This document shows positions 29,628 through 39,730 of a stretch of 64,000 nucleotides of DNA, in pieces. Within the stretch, counting starts at the first letter, position 1. The number at the start of each line of letters is the position of its first letter. This DNA is from Lactobacillus sp. Sy-1. Lineage in GTDB: Bacteria; Bacillota; Bacilli; Lactobacillales; Lactobacillaceae. The DNA lies in NCBI RefSeq assembly GCF_019303535.1, contig NZ_JACCIU010000001.1:806001-870000 (forward strand), given 5' to 3'. The position numbers and the translations under genes are program-made. Under the pieces are notes generated by a model. That model worked only from the letters and a program-made list of their open reading frames with translations, had not been told where the DNA came from and did not search any database.

Positions 29628-30737
29628 TTGTTGGTTGCATATGATAAGAATCAAAAAATAATCTTAGCTGACCAATCAAATCAACATGGAGAATTTTTTT
29701 GTCCAAGTTGTAAAGAACCGGTAACCCTTAGAAGGGGATCAATTAAGATTGCTCACTTTGCACACCGAAAGAATAGTAAATGCAGTACGTTTAGTGAGGG
29801 GGAGACTACCGAACATTTATTAGGTAAAAAGCAACTATCTAAATTCTTTAATCAAAACAATCCAATTTTAGAATTTTACTTTAAATCAATTAAACAACGG
29901 CCTGATATTTTACTATCTAATCAACATGTAATTGAATTTCAATGCAGCCCGATAACCAACAGACGCTTATCAGAACGTCTAGCTGGGTATGAAAGAATTG
30001 GCTATCAATCAATTTGGATTTTAGGGCGTCCATACCTTAAAAAGAAGAACGGCTTAAAGAAGATTAAACAATTTCTTATGTATAACCACCAGCTTGGATT
30101 TTACTTATTGTATTGGGATGTTGATAATCAACAGATGCAAATTCACCACCACTTTCGATTTAATGGGGGAAAAATAACCTATCAGATAATAATCGTCCAA
30201 AATCAAACGGAGTTAGATCAAGTAATAAAAAGAGGATTAAGGAACGAAAAACCACGCTCATTGCAATTAATTAAATCAACAATAATAAAACAAATCAGTA
30301 AGGTTCAAATGGATTTGATTTATGGACGATTTAAAAATGATCCGGTCCAAAACCTGTGTTATCAATACGGGTATAGCCTAGTGGGTTATCCACTAGAACT
30401 AGACTACCCTTACTATGAAATTCCACTTCTTGGGCCCCATTTAATCCGTTTTAAAGTTATTAGTCTAATTTTATTAAAACGATATAATACCATTGAAATT
30501 GATGCCTTAATTCAAATGACGAATGATCTAATGCAGATTGATCAGCAATTTTTAATGCTAGAGCGAAACTTAGTAATTAGGGGAATGAGCCATATTTATC
30601 AAACTTGGCAAAAATTAGAAATGGTCAAAATTAATGGGAGAATGATTAAACTGATTAAAAATCCACAATGGTATTCAACTTACCATGAAAAATTAAACTC
30701 AATTGATTTATTAATGAACCTAATAAAAAAGGACTAA
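29628..30737 (+). CDS. coiA: Competence protein CoiA
   Basis: 369 residues from a TTG start preceded by AGGGGGG. The N-terminal CPSCKEPVTLRRG with CSTF forms a zinc-ribbon-like motif. It is followed by the nuclease-like core EGETTEHLLGKKQL, RPDILLSNQHVIEFQCSP (PD-(D/E)xK pattern near residue 98) and NRRLSERLAGYERIG. CoiA is needed for recombination of incoming DNA in competent streptococci and bacilli. Its stop codon lies in the terminator hairpin of convergent spxH. The pepF gene that often follows is absent. Confidence 0.92.
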   Translation: MLVAYDKNQKIILADQSNQHGEFFCPSCKEPVTLRRGSIKIAHFAHRKNSKCSTFSEGETTEHLLGKKQLSKFFNQNNPILEFYFKSIKQRPDILLSNQHVIEFQCSPITNRRLSERLAGYERIGYQSIWILGRPYLKKKNGLKKIKQFLMYNHQLGFYLLYWDVDNQQMQIHHHFRFNGGKITYQIIIVQNQTELDQVIKRGLRNEKPRSLQLIKSTIIKQISKVQMDLIYGRFKNDPVQNLCYQYGYSLVGYPLELDYPYYEIPLLGPHLIRFKVISLILLKRYNTIEIDALIQMTNDLMQIDQQFLMLERNLVIRGMSHIYQTWQKLEMVKINGRMIKLIKNPQWYSTYHEKLNSIDLLMNLIKKD

Positions 30738-30754
30738 CCCTTTTAGTTAGTCCT
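30728..30754 (-). terminator. Terminator of spxH
   Basis: AGGACTAAC pairs with GTTAGTCCT. Read on the minus strand it ends in six T. It overlaps the last codons of coiA. Confidence 0.85.
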
Positions 30755-30755
30755 A

Positions 30756-31373
30756 CTAAATAATGTGTAAATTTGGAGATTTTTCTCCACTTTTTTGAAT
30801 TAAAATAGGGTCATTATCAAGGATGCCCTTATTTTTACAAACATCTAGTAAATCATTATAAGTAACCTTATTCATTAAAATTCCAGAATCAAACGAGTCA
30901 CAATCAAAAATAACTGCAGAAGCTGGAGTTGTAATTTTCATCTCATTAGCTAGTTTTTGATCAGCTTTAAATGCGCTAATTGCTAGGTCAGAACGTCGAT
31001 CTTCTTCAAACATTTCCAAATCTAATCCAGCTTTTTCAGCAACTTTAAAGGCAACCGCTTTAGAGTAAGTTTGTTTTTTATGAATTAATTCTTCCTGTAA
31101 TCCGATTAAAAACTTCCGTCCACATTTACGGCCTTGAAAAAGTGACGCTTTATAGTCTAGCACCGTATTGTAATCAATTTTAAAACTTTTATTTTCATTC
31201 ATCGTTTGCTTGTCACAATTTAAATATCGATTTCGAATAATTTGCATATTCAACATTGGAATGAACTGGAACGAAAAATTTTTATCTAAAGTATCAGCTA
31301 ATTTTAAGATCACATGCTCGGCTTTGAAACAATCATTGCATAACGGATCAACAAACAGATAAGCTTCGAGCAT
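30756..31373 (-). CDS. spxH: ClpXP adaptor SpxH (YjbH), DsbA-like
   Basis: 205 residues from the ATG at 31373, chosen because AAAGGAGG lies just upstream and the protein then begins MLEAYLFVDPLCNDCF, the family start; an in-frame ATG 39 bases upstream is less likely. The CxxC reads CNDC (CPEC in Bacillus). The thioredoxin-like fold with helical insert (GRKCGRKFLIGLQEEL, ITTPASAVIFD) matches YjbH, which brings Spx to ClpXP for degradation. Convergent with coiA and divergent from relQ. Confidence 0.88.
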   Translation of the reverse strand: MLEAYLFVDPLCNDCFKAEHVILKLADTLDKNFSFQFIPMLNMQIIRNRYLNCDKQTMNENKSFKIDYNTVLDYKASLFQGRKCGRKFLIGLQEELIHKKQTYSKAVAFKVAEKAGLDLEMFEEDRRSDLAISAFKADQKLANEMKITTPASAVIFDCDSFDSGILMNKVTYNDLLDVCKNKGILDNDPILIQKSGEKSPNLHII

Positions 31374-31493
31374 AACAATTCCTCCTTTCAAAGATCGATA
31401 ATAAATTGACAAGCATTTATTAACTCAAAGTCTAGAATAACAAATTTAAATAAAAAAACAAAATATTTGCTTGGAAAAATCAAATTTATTTTT

Positions 31494-31538
31494 AAAAAGC
31501 GCTTTCAAGTTCTTGTATGAATATGATTGTGGTAAAAT
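31494..31538 (+). promoter_or_regulatory. relQ promoter with cre-like site
   Basis: TGGTAAAAT (31530-31538) is an extended -10. TTCTTG (31510-31515), 17 bases upstream, is a weak -35. Directly before it, AAAAAGCGCTTTCA (31494-31507) matches the right half and core of the CcpA cre consensus but lacks the leading TG. Confidence 0.45.
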
Positions 31539-31572
31539 TAATAAAGTTACTGATTCAAAGGAGGTGGCTTGA

Positions 31573-32181
31573 ATGGAAGATTGGAATCAATTTTTATTTC
31601 CTTATCGCCAAATTGTGGATGAACTAAAAATTAAACTTCGTGGAATAAGAGCGGAATATACTAATTCACACCGTAGATCGCCAATTGAATTTGTCACTGG
31701 ACGAGTTAAACCAGTAGATAGTATCAAAGAAAAAATGAGTCGGCGCTATATTGAAGAATCCCGTTTAAGACAGGACATGGAAGATATTGCAGGGCTTAGA
31801 ATTATTTGCCCATTTATTGAGGATATTTACACGGTGGTCAATTTACTTAGACAGCGCTCTGATTTAAACATTTTAGAGGAACGTGATTACGTTCATAATG
31901 AAAAAGCTAGTGGTTATCGTTCATATCACATTGCATTTGAATACACGGTGCAAAGCACTGATGGACCAACCGTATTATTAGCTGAAATTCAAGTTAGAAC
32001 CCTTGCCATGAATTTCTGGGCAACTGTTGAACATTCAATTAACTATAAACATCAAGGAAACTTCCCAGAAATATTAGAAAAGCGACTTCAACACGTTGCA
32101 GAGACTACCTATAAGCTAGATGAAGAAATGTCATCAATTAGAAAAGAACTTGCAGAATATCAAAATAATAAGGAAGATTAA
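31573..32181 (+). CDS. relQ: Small alarmone synthetase RelQ (GTP pyrophosphokinase)
   Basis: 202 residues, a single RelA/SpoT synthetase domain without hydrolase or regulatory domains. Makes (p)ppGpp from ATP and GDP/GTP. Key motifs: [11 protein letters not shown] (near residue 47), [12 protein letters not shown] (near 70), [11 protein letters not shown] (near 115) and [19 protein letters not shown] (near 138). AAAGGAGGTG precedes the ATG. One base separates it from nadK, the arrangement seen in Bacillus yjbM-ppnK. Confidence 0.95.
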   Translation: MEDWNQFLFPYRQIVDELKIKLRGIRAEYTNSHRRSPIEFVTGRVKPVDSIKEKMSRRYIEESRLRQDMEDIAGLRIICPFIEDIYTVVNLLRQRSDLNILEERDYVHNEKASGYRSYHIAFEYTVQSTDGPTVLLAEIQVRTLAMNFWATVEHSINYKHQGNFPEILEKRLQHVAETTYKLDEEMSSIRKELAEYQNNKED

Positions 32182-32182
32182 A

Positions 32183-32992
32183 ATGAAGGTTGCAATTTTT
32201 AGTAATAACGGAGGCACTTCTAATGAAGTTGCCTTAAAATTAAAAAATAAAATAAACGATTCTCCCAAGTTAGAGATTGATGGACTAAATCCTGAAATTG
32301 TAATTTCTGTTGGTGGTGACGGCACTTTATTATCAGCTTTTCATCACTATAATGATGCACTAGATAAAATTAGGTTTGTTGGGATTCATACCGGACATTT
32401 AGGCTTTTATACTGATTGGCGGGACTACGAAGTTGATCAATTAATTAGTAGTTTAGAAGATGATAATCGGCAAAGTGTTTCCTATCCATTATTGTTAATT
32501 AAAGTTAATTACTCAGATGGCGGGGTTTCTGATGACTTGTTAGCGCTCAATGAATCTACATTTAAGCGGGTTAGCAGTACTATGGTGACCGATGTTTACA
32601 TTAAAGACGAGTTCTTTGAAAAATTTAGGGGGGATGGACTATGTATTTCCACACCAACGGGTTCTACCGCATATAATAAAGCTGTTGGTGGCGCAATTAT
32701 TAATCCCCAGTTAAACGCAATTCAAGTTTCTGAAATGGCATCAATTAACAATCGGGTATTTAGAACGATGGGTTCACCAATTATTATTCCGCCTAATGAA
32801 TGGATTACCCTAATCCCCGACAATAAAGAAAATAACATCTTAACTTGCGACCAAATGTTAGTTAAAGATCGTCCTATTGAATCAATTCGATACCAAATTT
32901 CAGACCAAAGAATTTCATTTGCGCAGTATCGACATACCCATTTTTGGAAGCGAGTTGGTAATTCATTTATTGGTGTAAATACAAATGACTAG
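32183..32992 (+). CDS. nadK: NAD kinase
   Basis: 269 residues from the ATG at 32183, which has AAGGAAG upstream and gives the family start [10 protein letters not shown]; a longer in-frame reading runs into relQ and is unlikely. Phosphorylates NAD+ to NADP+. [12 protein letters not shown] (near residue 45) and [16 protein letters not shown] (near 155) form the active site. It overlaps the following pseudouridine synthase gene by eight bases. Confidence 0.95.
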   Translation: MKVAIFSNNGGTSNEVALKLKNKINDSPKLEIDGLNPEIVISVGGDGTLLSAFHHYNDALDKIRFVGIHTGHLGFYTDWRDYEVDQLISSLEDDNRQSVSYPLLLIKVNYSDGGVSDDLLALNESTFKRVSSTMVTDVYIKDEFFEKFRGDGLCISTPTGSTAYNKAVGGAIINPQLNAIQVSEMASINNRVFRTMGSPIIIPPNEWITLIPDNKENNILTCDQMLVKDRPIESIRYQISDQRISFAQYRHTHFWKRVGNSFIGVNTND

Positions 32993-33875
32993 CTTTAATT
33001 GGACTTATGATGGGAATGGTTCAAAGCGGGTGCGAACCTTATTAATGGAACATGGGGTTACCAGGACCCTATTGAAGAAGATCAAATTCCATGGTGGAAC
33101 CATTCTAGTCAATGGAACTGATCAACGGGCTAATTACATGCTTGATCACGGGGATGTAGTTGAGTTAACGCTCCCGCCAGAGCCAAATAATGATAGTGTC
33201 CCAGCATCTTTTTTACCAATTAACGTTGTTTATGAGGATGAACATTTTTTAGTCGTCAATAAACCACCGTTTTTAGCAACGGTTCCTAATCATAACTATG
33301 CGGGAAATACGTTAGTTAATCGGGTAAAGGGCTACTACTTAAAACATCACTACGCTAACTTAAAGATTCATGTTGTTACTAGGTTGGATAAGGACACCAG
33401 TGGGTTAGTGATTTTTGCTAAGCATCACCTTGCCCATTCCGTTTTAGATAAACAATTAAAGCAACACCTGATTGTGAAAATGTATAATGCAATTGTTGAG
33501 AACCGATTTGATTATAATCACGGCGAAATTGATTTGCCGATTGGCCGGGATGAGGACTCGTTTGTTAAACGACAGGTAAAAGATGATGGCAAACCATCAA
33601 AAACGGAATTCTGGCAACTGTATAGTCAAGCGGGACTTTCATTACTACGGATCAAGCTACATACCGGAAGAACCCATCAAATTCGGGTTCATTTTGCAGC
33701 AATTGAGCATCCGTTAATTGGTGATTGGTTGTATAATCCAAATAATCATGAAATGAAAAGGCAGGCACTTCACTGCTATTATTTACAGTTTTATAATCCA
33801 TTTGAAAAAAAGTCGATTATTTGCCGTGCACCGTTGCCTGATGATATGCAAAATCTAATTTGGCAAAAATTATAA
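32985..33875 (+). CDS. RluA family pseudouridine synthase
   Basis: 296 residues. The catalytic Asp lies in [17 protein letters not shown] near residue 132, with [12 protein letters not shown] near 223. An N-terminal S4-like segment ([21 protein letters not shown]) precedes it, as in RluD-type enzymes. Isomerises uridines in rRNA or tRNA; by its position after nadK it corresponds to Bacillus YjbO, whose target site I cannot specify. Translated from within the end of nadK. Confidence 0.92.
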   Translation: MTSFNWTYDGNGSKRVRTLLMEHGVTRTLLKKIKFHGGTILVNGTDQRANYMLDHGDVVELTLPPEPNNDSVPASFLPINVVYEDEHFLVVNKPPFLATVPNHNYAGNTLVNRVKGYYLKHHYANLKIHVVTRLDKDTSGLVIFAKHHLAHSVLDKQLKQHLIVKMYNAIVENRFDYNHGEIDLPIGRDEDSFVKRQVKDDGKPSKTEFWQLYSQAGLSLLRIKLHTGRTHQIRVHFAAIEHPLIGDWLYNPNNHEMKRQALHCYYLQFYNPFEKKSIICRAPLPDDMQNLIWQKL

Positions 33876-33919
33876 ATTAAATTATACTGTTAATAATAAT
33901 AATTTTGGGGGATTTTAAA

Positions 33920-34435
33920 TTGGCAAACCACATTGTTTTATTTGAGCCACTAATGCCAGCAAATACTGGGAATATCGCTAGAACCTGTGCCGGTACAGAT
34001 ACAGTTTTAGATTTAATTGAACCGCTTGGCTTTTCGGTTGACGACAAGCATTTAAAAAGAGCTGGTTTGGATTACTGGGATAAAGTTAATATTAATTATC
34101 ATCCTAATTTACCAGCTTTTATGAAGGGGATTATCCCTGGTTCAAAGCTATTTTTAGTGTCAAAATTTGCTGAACGTGACTATACTCAGCCTGACTATGC
34201 TGAGCAAATTGATGGTGATATCTACTTTTTATTTGGAAAAGAAACCACTGGATTACCAGAAATGTTTATGCGTAAAAATGCTGAAAAGGCAATTCGGATT
34301 CCGCAAGATGATACTCATATTCGGGCTTTGAACTTATCGAATTCTTGTGCCATCGTAATTTATGAAGCTTTACGACAACAAAGCTTTAATTCACTAGAAA
34401 GAACGCATACTTACGAACACGATAAGCTAAAATAA
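33920..34435 (+). CDS. trmL: tRNA (cytidine(34)-2'-O)-methyltransferase TrmL
   Basis: 171 residues from TTG at 33920, with GGGGGA seven bases upstream; it then begins (M)[20 protein letters not shown], the SPOUT-family start. An earlier in-frame TTG at 33905 overlaps the ribosome binding site. The C-terminal trefoil-knot motifs [11 protein letters not shown] and [16 protein letters not shown] bind S-adenosylmethionine. Methylates the wobble ribose of tRNA-Leu species, including tRNA-Leu(TAA), encoded at 26070. Confidence 0.93.
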   Translation: MANHIVLFEPLMPANTGNIARTCAGTDTVLDLIEPLGFSVDDKHLKRAGLDYWDKVNINYHPNLPAFMKGIIPGSKLFLVSKFAERDYTQPDYAEQIDGDIYFLFGKETTGLPEMFMRKNAEKAIRIPQDDTHIRALNLSNSCAIVIYEALRQQSFNSLERTHTYEHDKLK

Positions 34436-34468
34436 AAATGGAACCCATTAATGAGTTCCATTTTTATT
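34435..34468. terminator. Bidirectional terminator after trmL
   Basis: AAAAATGGAAC and GTTCCATTTTT pair around CCATTAATGA. Flanking A and T runs let it serve trmL and the convergent microprotein gene. Confidence 0.88.
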
Positions 34469-34486
34469 ATTCAAAATTAAATAATC

Positions 34487-34606
34487 TTAATTGTTGTATA
34501 ATTGGCTAATAACGGGTAGTAGAACACCCAGTCCTAAAAAGATAATCATCAACCACACAACAGTGTTAACAACTTTTTGGAAGGTACTCTTTTTCTTTTT
34601 TGCCAA
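34487..34606 (-). CDS. DUF4044 family membrane microprotein
   Basis: 39 residues from TTG at 34606, with GCGAGGGA upstream. A basic N-terminus (AKKKKSTFQKVV) is followed by a single membrane helix (TVVWLMIIFLGLGVLLPVI). This basic-plus-one-helix design and the KKKKSTFQK motif are those of DUF4044, short proteins of lactic acid bacteria with no known function. A longer reading from an upstream ATG at 34675 is unlikely. It lies alone between trmL and DUF3397. Confidence 0.75.
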   Translation of the reverse strand: MAKKKKSTFQKVVNTVVWLMIIFLGLGVLLPVISQLYNN

Positions 34607-34693
34607 TTGTATCCCTCGCTTTCGGTAAGTTAGTGAACTATGTACAAGTTTACATTTAGATAACTGGTTTTGCAACCATTCGAATATTAATTT

Positions 34694-35053
34694 ATGTTAG
34701 GATCTGGTATTTTGTTAAAGGTTATTTTGCAAGCACTAGTAATAATAATAGTTGCGATTATTACTATTTTAATTAAAAGTAGCTTTAAATTTTCATTCCT
34801 AAAGGGAATTAAGCCAATTGACGTACTATTACCATTTTGGTTTTTATTTATCTACTCCAATACCGTTAGTACCGCATCTTACTCCTTTTTACCATGGATT
34901 TTGATTCCGTTCGTTTTACTACTAATTATTATTTTAATAACTGAATTTTTTAGAACTGGAAATGTCTTGATTAGAAAATCGTTAAAATTGATTTGGCGAA
35001 TTGGTGACATATCATTTCCCTTACTATGGATTATTTCTATTTTTCTAAAATAG
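34694..35053 (+). CDS. DUF3397 family membrane protein
   Basis: 119 residues with four hydrophobic segments. It matches the DUF3397 pattern (PIDVLLPFWFLFIYSNTVS near residue 42, then a short basic segment and a final helix). Such genes lie next to the division cluster in lactobacilli, usually just before mraZ; here rsmH comes next. No strong ribosome binding site is visible before the ATG. Confidence 0.8.
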   Translation: MLGSGILLKVILQALVIIIVAIITILIKSSFKFSFLKGIKPIDVLLPFWFLFIYSNTVSTASYSFLPWILIPFVLLLIIILITEFFRTGNVLIRKSLKLIWRIGDISFPLLWIISIFLK

Positions 35054-35130
35054 TCATGTTTTAATAGAAGATAAGAATCCCTTTATATTTTATTAAATCT
35101 AGTGAATGTATAGTATAAAGATAACTATCG

Positions 35131-35139
35131 TGGTAAAAT
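35131..35139 (+). promoter_or_regulatory. Extended -10 promoter of the division/wall cluster
   Basis: TGGTAAAAT, 84 bases before rsmH. This 170-base gap is where mraZ and its promoter would normally lie; I see no mraZ remnant and no array of TGGGN repeats. Confidence 0.45.
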
Positions 35140-35222
35140 TTATACATACGATGGGGTAATTATGTAGAAACAATACTAAATGATTACTAAAATTTATTTG
35201 AGATTAAGGAGATTTTTTAACT

Positions 35223-36167
35223 GTGATTAAGTTTGACCACCAAACAGTCTTATTAAATGAAGCTGTAAAAGAATTAAATATTCAACCTAATGGCAATTAC
35301 GTTGATTGTACTCTAGGTGGTGGTGGGCATAGTTCAAAAATCCTTCAATCGCTATCTAGCGGGCATTTATATGCCTTTGATCAGGATCAAGTTGCAATTG
35401 ATTATAATCATGAACACCTTGCCCAATTTATTAGTAAAAATGAAGTTACCTTCATCCACGATAATTTTAGAAACCTAAAGACGGATTTAAACAAATTAAA
35501 CATCCAATCAGTTAATGGCGTCTTATATGATTTAGGGGTATCGTCTCCACAGTTTGACGATGCTGAACGAGGGTTTAGCTACCGCAAAAATGCTCGTTTG
35601 GATATGCGAATGGATCAAAGAAACCCACTCGATGCATGGAAAGTTGTTAATGAGTGGTCTTATGACCAGTTAGTTCGGATTTTTTTCCGATATGGTGAAG
35701 AAAAATTTGCTAAGCAAATTGCACGTGGAATCGAGAAAACCCGGCTAGAACATCCAATTGACACCACTGATGATTTAGTGGCGGTTATTAAGGATGGTAT
35801 TCCAGCAGCAGCTAGACGGCATGGTGGTCATCCAGCTAAGAAGGTCTTTCAAGCGATTCGAATCGCTGTTAATGATGAATTAGGGGCGCTTGAGGATTCA
35901 CTAGAACAAGCAATTGAATTAATTTCAGTTGGTGGTCGGGTAAGTGTAATTACTTTTCAATCGCTAGAAGACCGGTTAGTTAAGACCATGTTTAAAGAAA
36001 AAACTACGATTCAGGACTTGCCACAGGGATTACCGGTAATTCCGGATGATTTAAAACCAAGCTTTAAATTGGTTAGTCGCAAGCCAATTTTACCAACTAA
36101 GGGCGAAGTTGAAGTTAACCATCGCTCACACAGTGCAAAATTAAGGGTAATTGAAAGATTAAAATAA
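35223..36167 (+). CDS. rsmH: 16S rRNA (cytosine(1402)-N4)-methyltransferase RsmH
   Basis: 314 residues from GTG at 35223, with TTAAGGAG upstream. SAM-binding motif [15 protein letters not shown] (near residue 28), [18 protein letters not shown] (near 100), LDMRMD (near 124) and the C-terminal [16 protein letters not shown] are intact. Methylates C1402 in the ribosomal P site. First gene of the dcw cluster here, since mraZ is missing. Confidence 0.96.
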   Translation: MIKFDHQTVLLNEAVKELNIQPNGNYVDCTLGGGGHSSKILQSLSSGHLYAFDQDQVAIDYNHEHLAQFISKNEVTFIHDNFRNLKTDLNKLNIQSVNGVLYDLGVSSPQFDDAERGFSYRKNARLDMRMDQRNPLDAWKVVNEWSYDQLVRIFFRYGEEKFAKQIARGIEKTRLEHPIDTTDDLVAVIKDGIPAAARRHGGHPAKKVFQAIRIAVNDELGALEDSLEQAIELISVGGRVSVITFQSLEDRLVKTMFKEKTTIQDLPQGLPVIPDDLKPSFKLVSRKPILPTKGEVEVNHRSHSAKLRVIERLK

Positions 36168-36185
36168 TTTAGATAGGAGTTGATG

Positions 36186-36572
36186 ATGCTTATGATGGAA
36201 AAAAGTTTGTACGTGCAAACACCAGACGAGGGAATGATTCCTGACGGAAAGCAACGTGGCAATTTCCGCCAGACGAGAACCCCCCAACCCCAAAAGAAAC
36301 ATGGTATTTCTACTGGGGAGAAATTTTTGTACTGCTCTTTTTTAGCAGGATTAATTATTCTTACTTTGCTTTCAATTGGAGTTAAAGGTGGGCTCAGTAC
36401 TGCTCAACAAAATCTTCAAAACGTTAACCAAACTGTTGATAAAATACATAACGATAATGGAAATCTTAAGCAAGAAGTGAGTGAGCTACAGAGTAGTAGT
36501 CGGCTTCAAAAAATTGCTCAAGAAAAGGGTTTATCGCTTTCTAATAATAATATAAGGAATGTTAGGAAATGA
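36186..36572 (+). CDS. ftsL: Cell division protein FtsL
   Basis: 128 residues from ATG at 36186, six bases after AGGAG. Nearby in-frame starts at 36180, 36183, 36192 and 36195 make the exact start uncertain. Bitopic: a basic cytoplasmic tail, one helix (FLYCSFLAGLIILTLLSIG, near residue 46), then an extracellular coiled coil (TAQQNLQNVNQTVDKI). Partners DivIB and DivIC in the divisome. The stop overlaps the next start by ATGA. Confidence 0.88.
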   Translation: MLMMEKSLYVQTPDEGMIPDGKQRGNFRQTRTPQPQKKHGISTGEKFLYCSFLAGLIILTLLSIGVKGGLSTAQQNLQNVNQTVDKIHNDNGNLKQEVSELQSSSRLQKIAQEKGLSLSNNNIRNVRK

Positions 36573-38734
36573 GTAAAAAATCTTTAATTGGAAAAAGGAC
36601 AATCAACTCAAATCGTAAAAAGTACGGGGTAGGCCTCTTGGGTTTATCCCTTTTCGTTTTTGTTGTATTGGCATTACGGTTTTCCTATATCGGACTGTTT
36701 AATAACGTTAGTGACGTCAACTTAATTAAAAAAGCGCAAAATCTGTATACACAAACCAGCGTTTTAAAATCTAAGCGGGGAACCATCTATGATGCCAATA
36801 ATCAACCGATTGCTGAAGATACTAGCACCTATTCAATGTATGCGGTGTTAGATAAAAACCAAAAGAGCGTTAATGGGAAACCCATTTATGTTGATGATAA
36901 AAAGCGGGTTGCCAGAGCACTTTCTAAGATTTTACCAATTTCATATAAGCGAGCATTGAAAGACTTAAATCCAGCTGATAAAAACGCATTCCAAGTAGAA
37001 TTTGGGAGTGCTGGTCAGAATATTTCACTTACCACTAAGCAAAAAATTGACGCCCAACACCTACGGGGGATTAACTTCATTCAACAGCAGTCACGGCTTT
37101 ATCCAAACGGGATTTTTGCTTCTCACTTGATTGGAATTGCCTCTCCCGTTACTAATACTAAGACTGATAGCACTAGTTTAGTTGGTCAAATGGGAATTGA
37201 AAAGGCGTTTAATAACTACTTAACTGGAACCGATGGAATTAAGAAGGTCCAAAACGATGTTTATGGATACCAACTGCCAAACGGGGTGAAGAAGGATAAA
37301 CCAGCCAGGGATGGTGATAATATCTATACCACCATCGACTATCGCTTACAGACTTTATTAGAGACTGAGATGTCTAATGTTTACGCTCAAGTACATCCTT
37401 CATCAATGAACGCAATTTTAATGAACGCTAAGACTGGAGAAATTTTAGCTGCGACTCAACGACCAACCTTTAATGCTACGAATAAAGAAGGAATTGGAAG
37501 CATCTGGCGGGATACATTGGTTGAAGATCAATACGAACCTGGTTCTACCATGAAAGTCTTCACAATGGCTGCTGCAATCAATAGTAAAAATTATAATGGA
37601 AATGCTTATTACCAATCAGGAAAGTATAATGTTGATGGCAATGTTGTTCCGGACTGGAATCCAAACGGTTGGGGAACAATTACCTATAATAAGGGATTTG
37701 CACTTTCAAGTAATGTTGCGATGGCCCATCTAGAACAGAATATGGGTCCTAAGACTTGGTTGAACTACATCAAACGCTTCCAATTCTTGAAGAGTACAAA
37801 TACTGGATTAGATGGCGAACAAAGCGGTAGTATCCAATTTAACTACCCAATTGAACAGGCCAATACTGCATTTGGACAGGGGATTCAAGTTACTGCAATG
37901 CAGGTAATGAGAGCTTTGTCAGCCGTTTCTAATAACGGAAAAATGTTACAACCACGCTTTATCACCAAGATTGTTAATCCAAATAATAATAAGGTGGTCA
38001 AATCTTATCCTAAGAAGGTCGTTGGAACTCCAATTAGTGCAGACACCGCTAAACAGGTTCGCGAACACATGGAAGACGTTGTTTATAAGCCCTATGGAAT
38101 CGGTTCTGACTACAAAATCCCAGGATATCGAATTGCTGCTAAAACAGGGACCGCACAGGTAAGTAACGGTAGTGGTGGCTATGCATCTGGAGATGATAGC
38201 TATCTATATTCAGTTGCAGGAATGGCCCCCGCTAGTGATCCTAAGTACGTTATGTATGTAACGATGAAGCAACCAAACTTGAATGGTAAAATGACGGCTT
38301 CGCAATACTTAGCCCAAATTTTTAATCCAGTATTAAAGCGGGCTCTATCTGAGGACAGTGCTCGGGCTACTTCGAATAGTAATTCAGTAAAGGTCCCGAA
38401 TCTAATTGGAGTAAGTAGTTCAACAGCTAGTGATAAATTAAAGGCGGCTGGATTACAAGCTACGATTGTTGGAACTGGAAATACAATTACTAAGCAGTCC
38501 ATTTCTAGTGGTGAAACAGTATTTAAAAATCGAAAGGTGATTTTACTTACAAGTGGCACCCAAAGAATGATTAATCTAAAGGGATGGAGTGAATCAGATG
38601 TTGCCGTTTATTGCCAATTAACGGGTCTGAAATTATCTGCAAGTGGTGAGGGAGTTGCTGCCACCCAAAGCATTGGTTCGGGAACGATTATTAGTAATAA
38701 CCAGACTTTGAAGGTTAAATTTAATAAAAATTAA
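36569..38734 (+). CDS. pbpB: Division penicillin-binding protein (PBP2x/FtsI type) with PASTA domains
   Basis: Class B transpeptidase for septal peptidoglycan. 721 residues: N-terminal membrane anchor (about 20-42), dimerisation domain, transpeptidase with active Ser326 in [15 protein letters not shown] and KTGTAQVS, then two C-terminal PASTA repeats ([18 protein letters not shown] onward). The PASTA tail matches PBP2x of Gram-positive cocci and lactobacilli. Coupled to ftsL by a four-base overlap. Confidence 0.95.
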   Translation: MSKKSLIGKRTINSNRKKYGVGLLGLSLFVFVVLALRFSYIGLFNNVSDVNLIKKAQNLYTQTSVLKSKRGTIYDANNQPIAEDTSTYSMYAVLDKNQKSVNGKPIYVDDKKRVARALSKILPISYKRALKDLNPADKNAFQVEFGSAGQNISLTTKQKIDAQHLRGINFIQQQSRLYPNGIFASHLIGIASPVTNTKTDSTSLVGQMGIEKAFNNYLTGTDGIKKVQNDVYGYQLPNGVKKDKPARDGDNIYTTIDYRLQTLLETEMSNVYAQVHPSSMNAILMNAKTGEILAATQRPTFNATNKEGIGSIWRDTLVEDQYEPGSTMKVFTMAAAINSKNYNGNAYYQSGKYNVDGNVVPDWNPNGWGTITYNKGFALSSNVAMAHLEQNMGPKTWLNYIKRFQFLKSTNTGLDGEQSGSIQFNYPIEQANTAFGQGIQVTAMQVMRALSAVSNNGKMLQPRFITKIVNPNNNKVVKSYPKKVVGTPISADTAKQVREHMEDVVYKPYGIGSDYKIPGYRIAAKTGTAQVSNGSGGYASGDDSYLYSVAGMAPASDPKYVMYVTMKQPNLNGKMTASQYLAQIFNPVLKRALSEDSARATSNSNSVKVPNLIGVSSSTASDKLKAAGLQATIVGTGNTITKQSISSGETVFKNRKVILLTSGTQRMINLKGWSESDVAVYCQLTGLKLSASGEGVAATQSIGSGTIISNNQTLKVKFNKN

Positions 38735-38748
38735 GGATTGATAAAATT

Positions 38749-39702
38749 ATGAATTGGATTATCCCAATACTAATTAGTTTTGTGATTACATTAGCTGGAA
38801 TGCCAAAGTTAATTAAGTATTTTGTATCTAAGCACGAAGGCCAAATGATTAGGGAAGAGGGCCCTAAGTGGCATGAAAAAAAATCAGGCACCCCCACAAT
38901 GGGAGGCCTCTGGTTTATTATTGCAATCATAATTACTAGCATTTTATACGCTTTGTTTGTCGGCCAATTAAAGCCCACGCTTTTAATTTTACTGTTCATA
39001 TTGTTACTATATGGACTTTTAGGCATGTGGGATGACAGTATTAAGCTATTCAAAAGACAAAATGAAGGCCTAAAGGCGTGGCAAAAATTTTTAGGCCAAA
39101 TTGTTGGTGGAATTGTGTTCACCTGGGTATTTAGTTACTATTTCCCACTATCATTAAGAATTCCGTTCATTGGTGATATTCATTTAGGCTGGTTATACGC
39201 TATCTTCATTATTATTTGGTTAACTGGGTTTTCAAATGCAGTGAACTTAACCGATGGTCTAGATGGATTAGTTTCCGGATTGTCAATCATTGCATTCAGT
39301 GCCTACGGAGTAGTTGCTTACGTTCAAGGGCAATTTGAAATCTTAATTTTTTGTGCATCGGTTGTAGGGGCTATGATTGCATTTATGTTCTTTAACCATA
39401 AGCCAGCTAGAATCTTTATGGGGGACATGGGATCATTATCCCTAGGAGGTGCATTGGCAGCGGTGTCCATCCTTTTACATCATGAATTGTCATTAGTTTG
39501 GATTGGAATTGTTTTTGTGATTGAAACCCTAAGTGTTATCTTACAAGTAGCCTCTTTTAAATTAACTGGGAATCGGATTTTTAAAATGTCACCAATTCAT
39601 CACCACTTTGAAATGAGTGGATGGTCAGAATGGAAAGTTGATATCGTATTCTGGTTAGTAGGCTTATTTGCTGCAGTCACTGGAGTATTGTTCATTATTT
39701 AA
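38749..39702 (+). CDS. mraY: Phospho-N-acetylmuramoyl-pentapeptide-transferase
   Basis: Forms lipid I on undecaprenyl phosphate. 317-residue polytopic enzyme. [17 protein letters not shown] near residue 42, the Asp cluster in [12 protein letters not shown] near 167, [14 protein letters not shown] near 223 and [13 protein letters not shown] near 281 are the catalytic and UDP-MurNAc-binding elements. AAGGATTG precedes the ATG. Standard position in the cluster. Confidence 0.97.
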   Translation: MNWIIPILISFVITLAGMPKLIKYFVSKHEGQMIREEGPKWHEKKSGTPTMGGLWFIIAIIITSILYALFVGQLKPTLLILLFILLLYGLLGMWDDSIKLFKRQNEGLKAWQKFLGQIVGGIVFTWVFSYYFPLSLRIPFIGDIHLGWLYAIFIIIWLTGFSNAVNLTDGLDGLVSGLSIIAFSAYGVVAYVQGQFEILIFCASVVGAMIAFMFFNHKPARIFMGDMGSLSLGGALAAVSILLHHELSLVWIGIVFVIETLSVILQVASFKLTGNRIFKMSPIHHHFEMSGWSEWKVDIVFWLVGLFAAVTGVLFII

Positions 39703-39730
39703 AAAACTGGTTTAACTTGGAGGCATAACA

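Noticed and set aside
32120-32182. N-terminal extension of NAD kinase into relQ
   Set aside because: Out-of-frame reading of relQ; ATG at 32183 gives the family start and has AAGGAAG.
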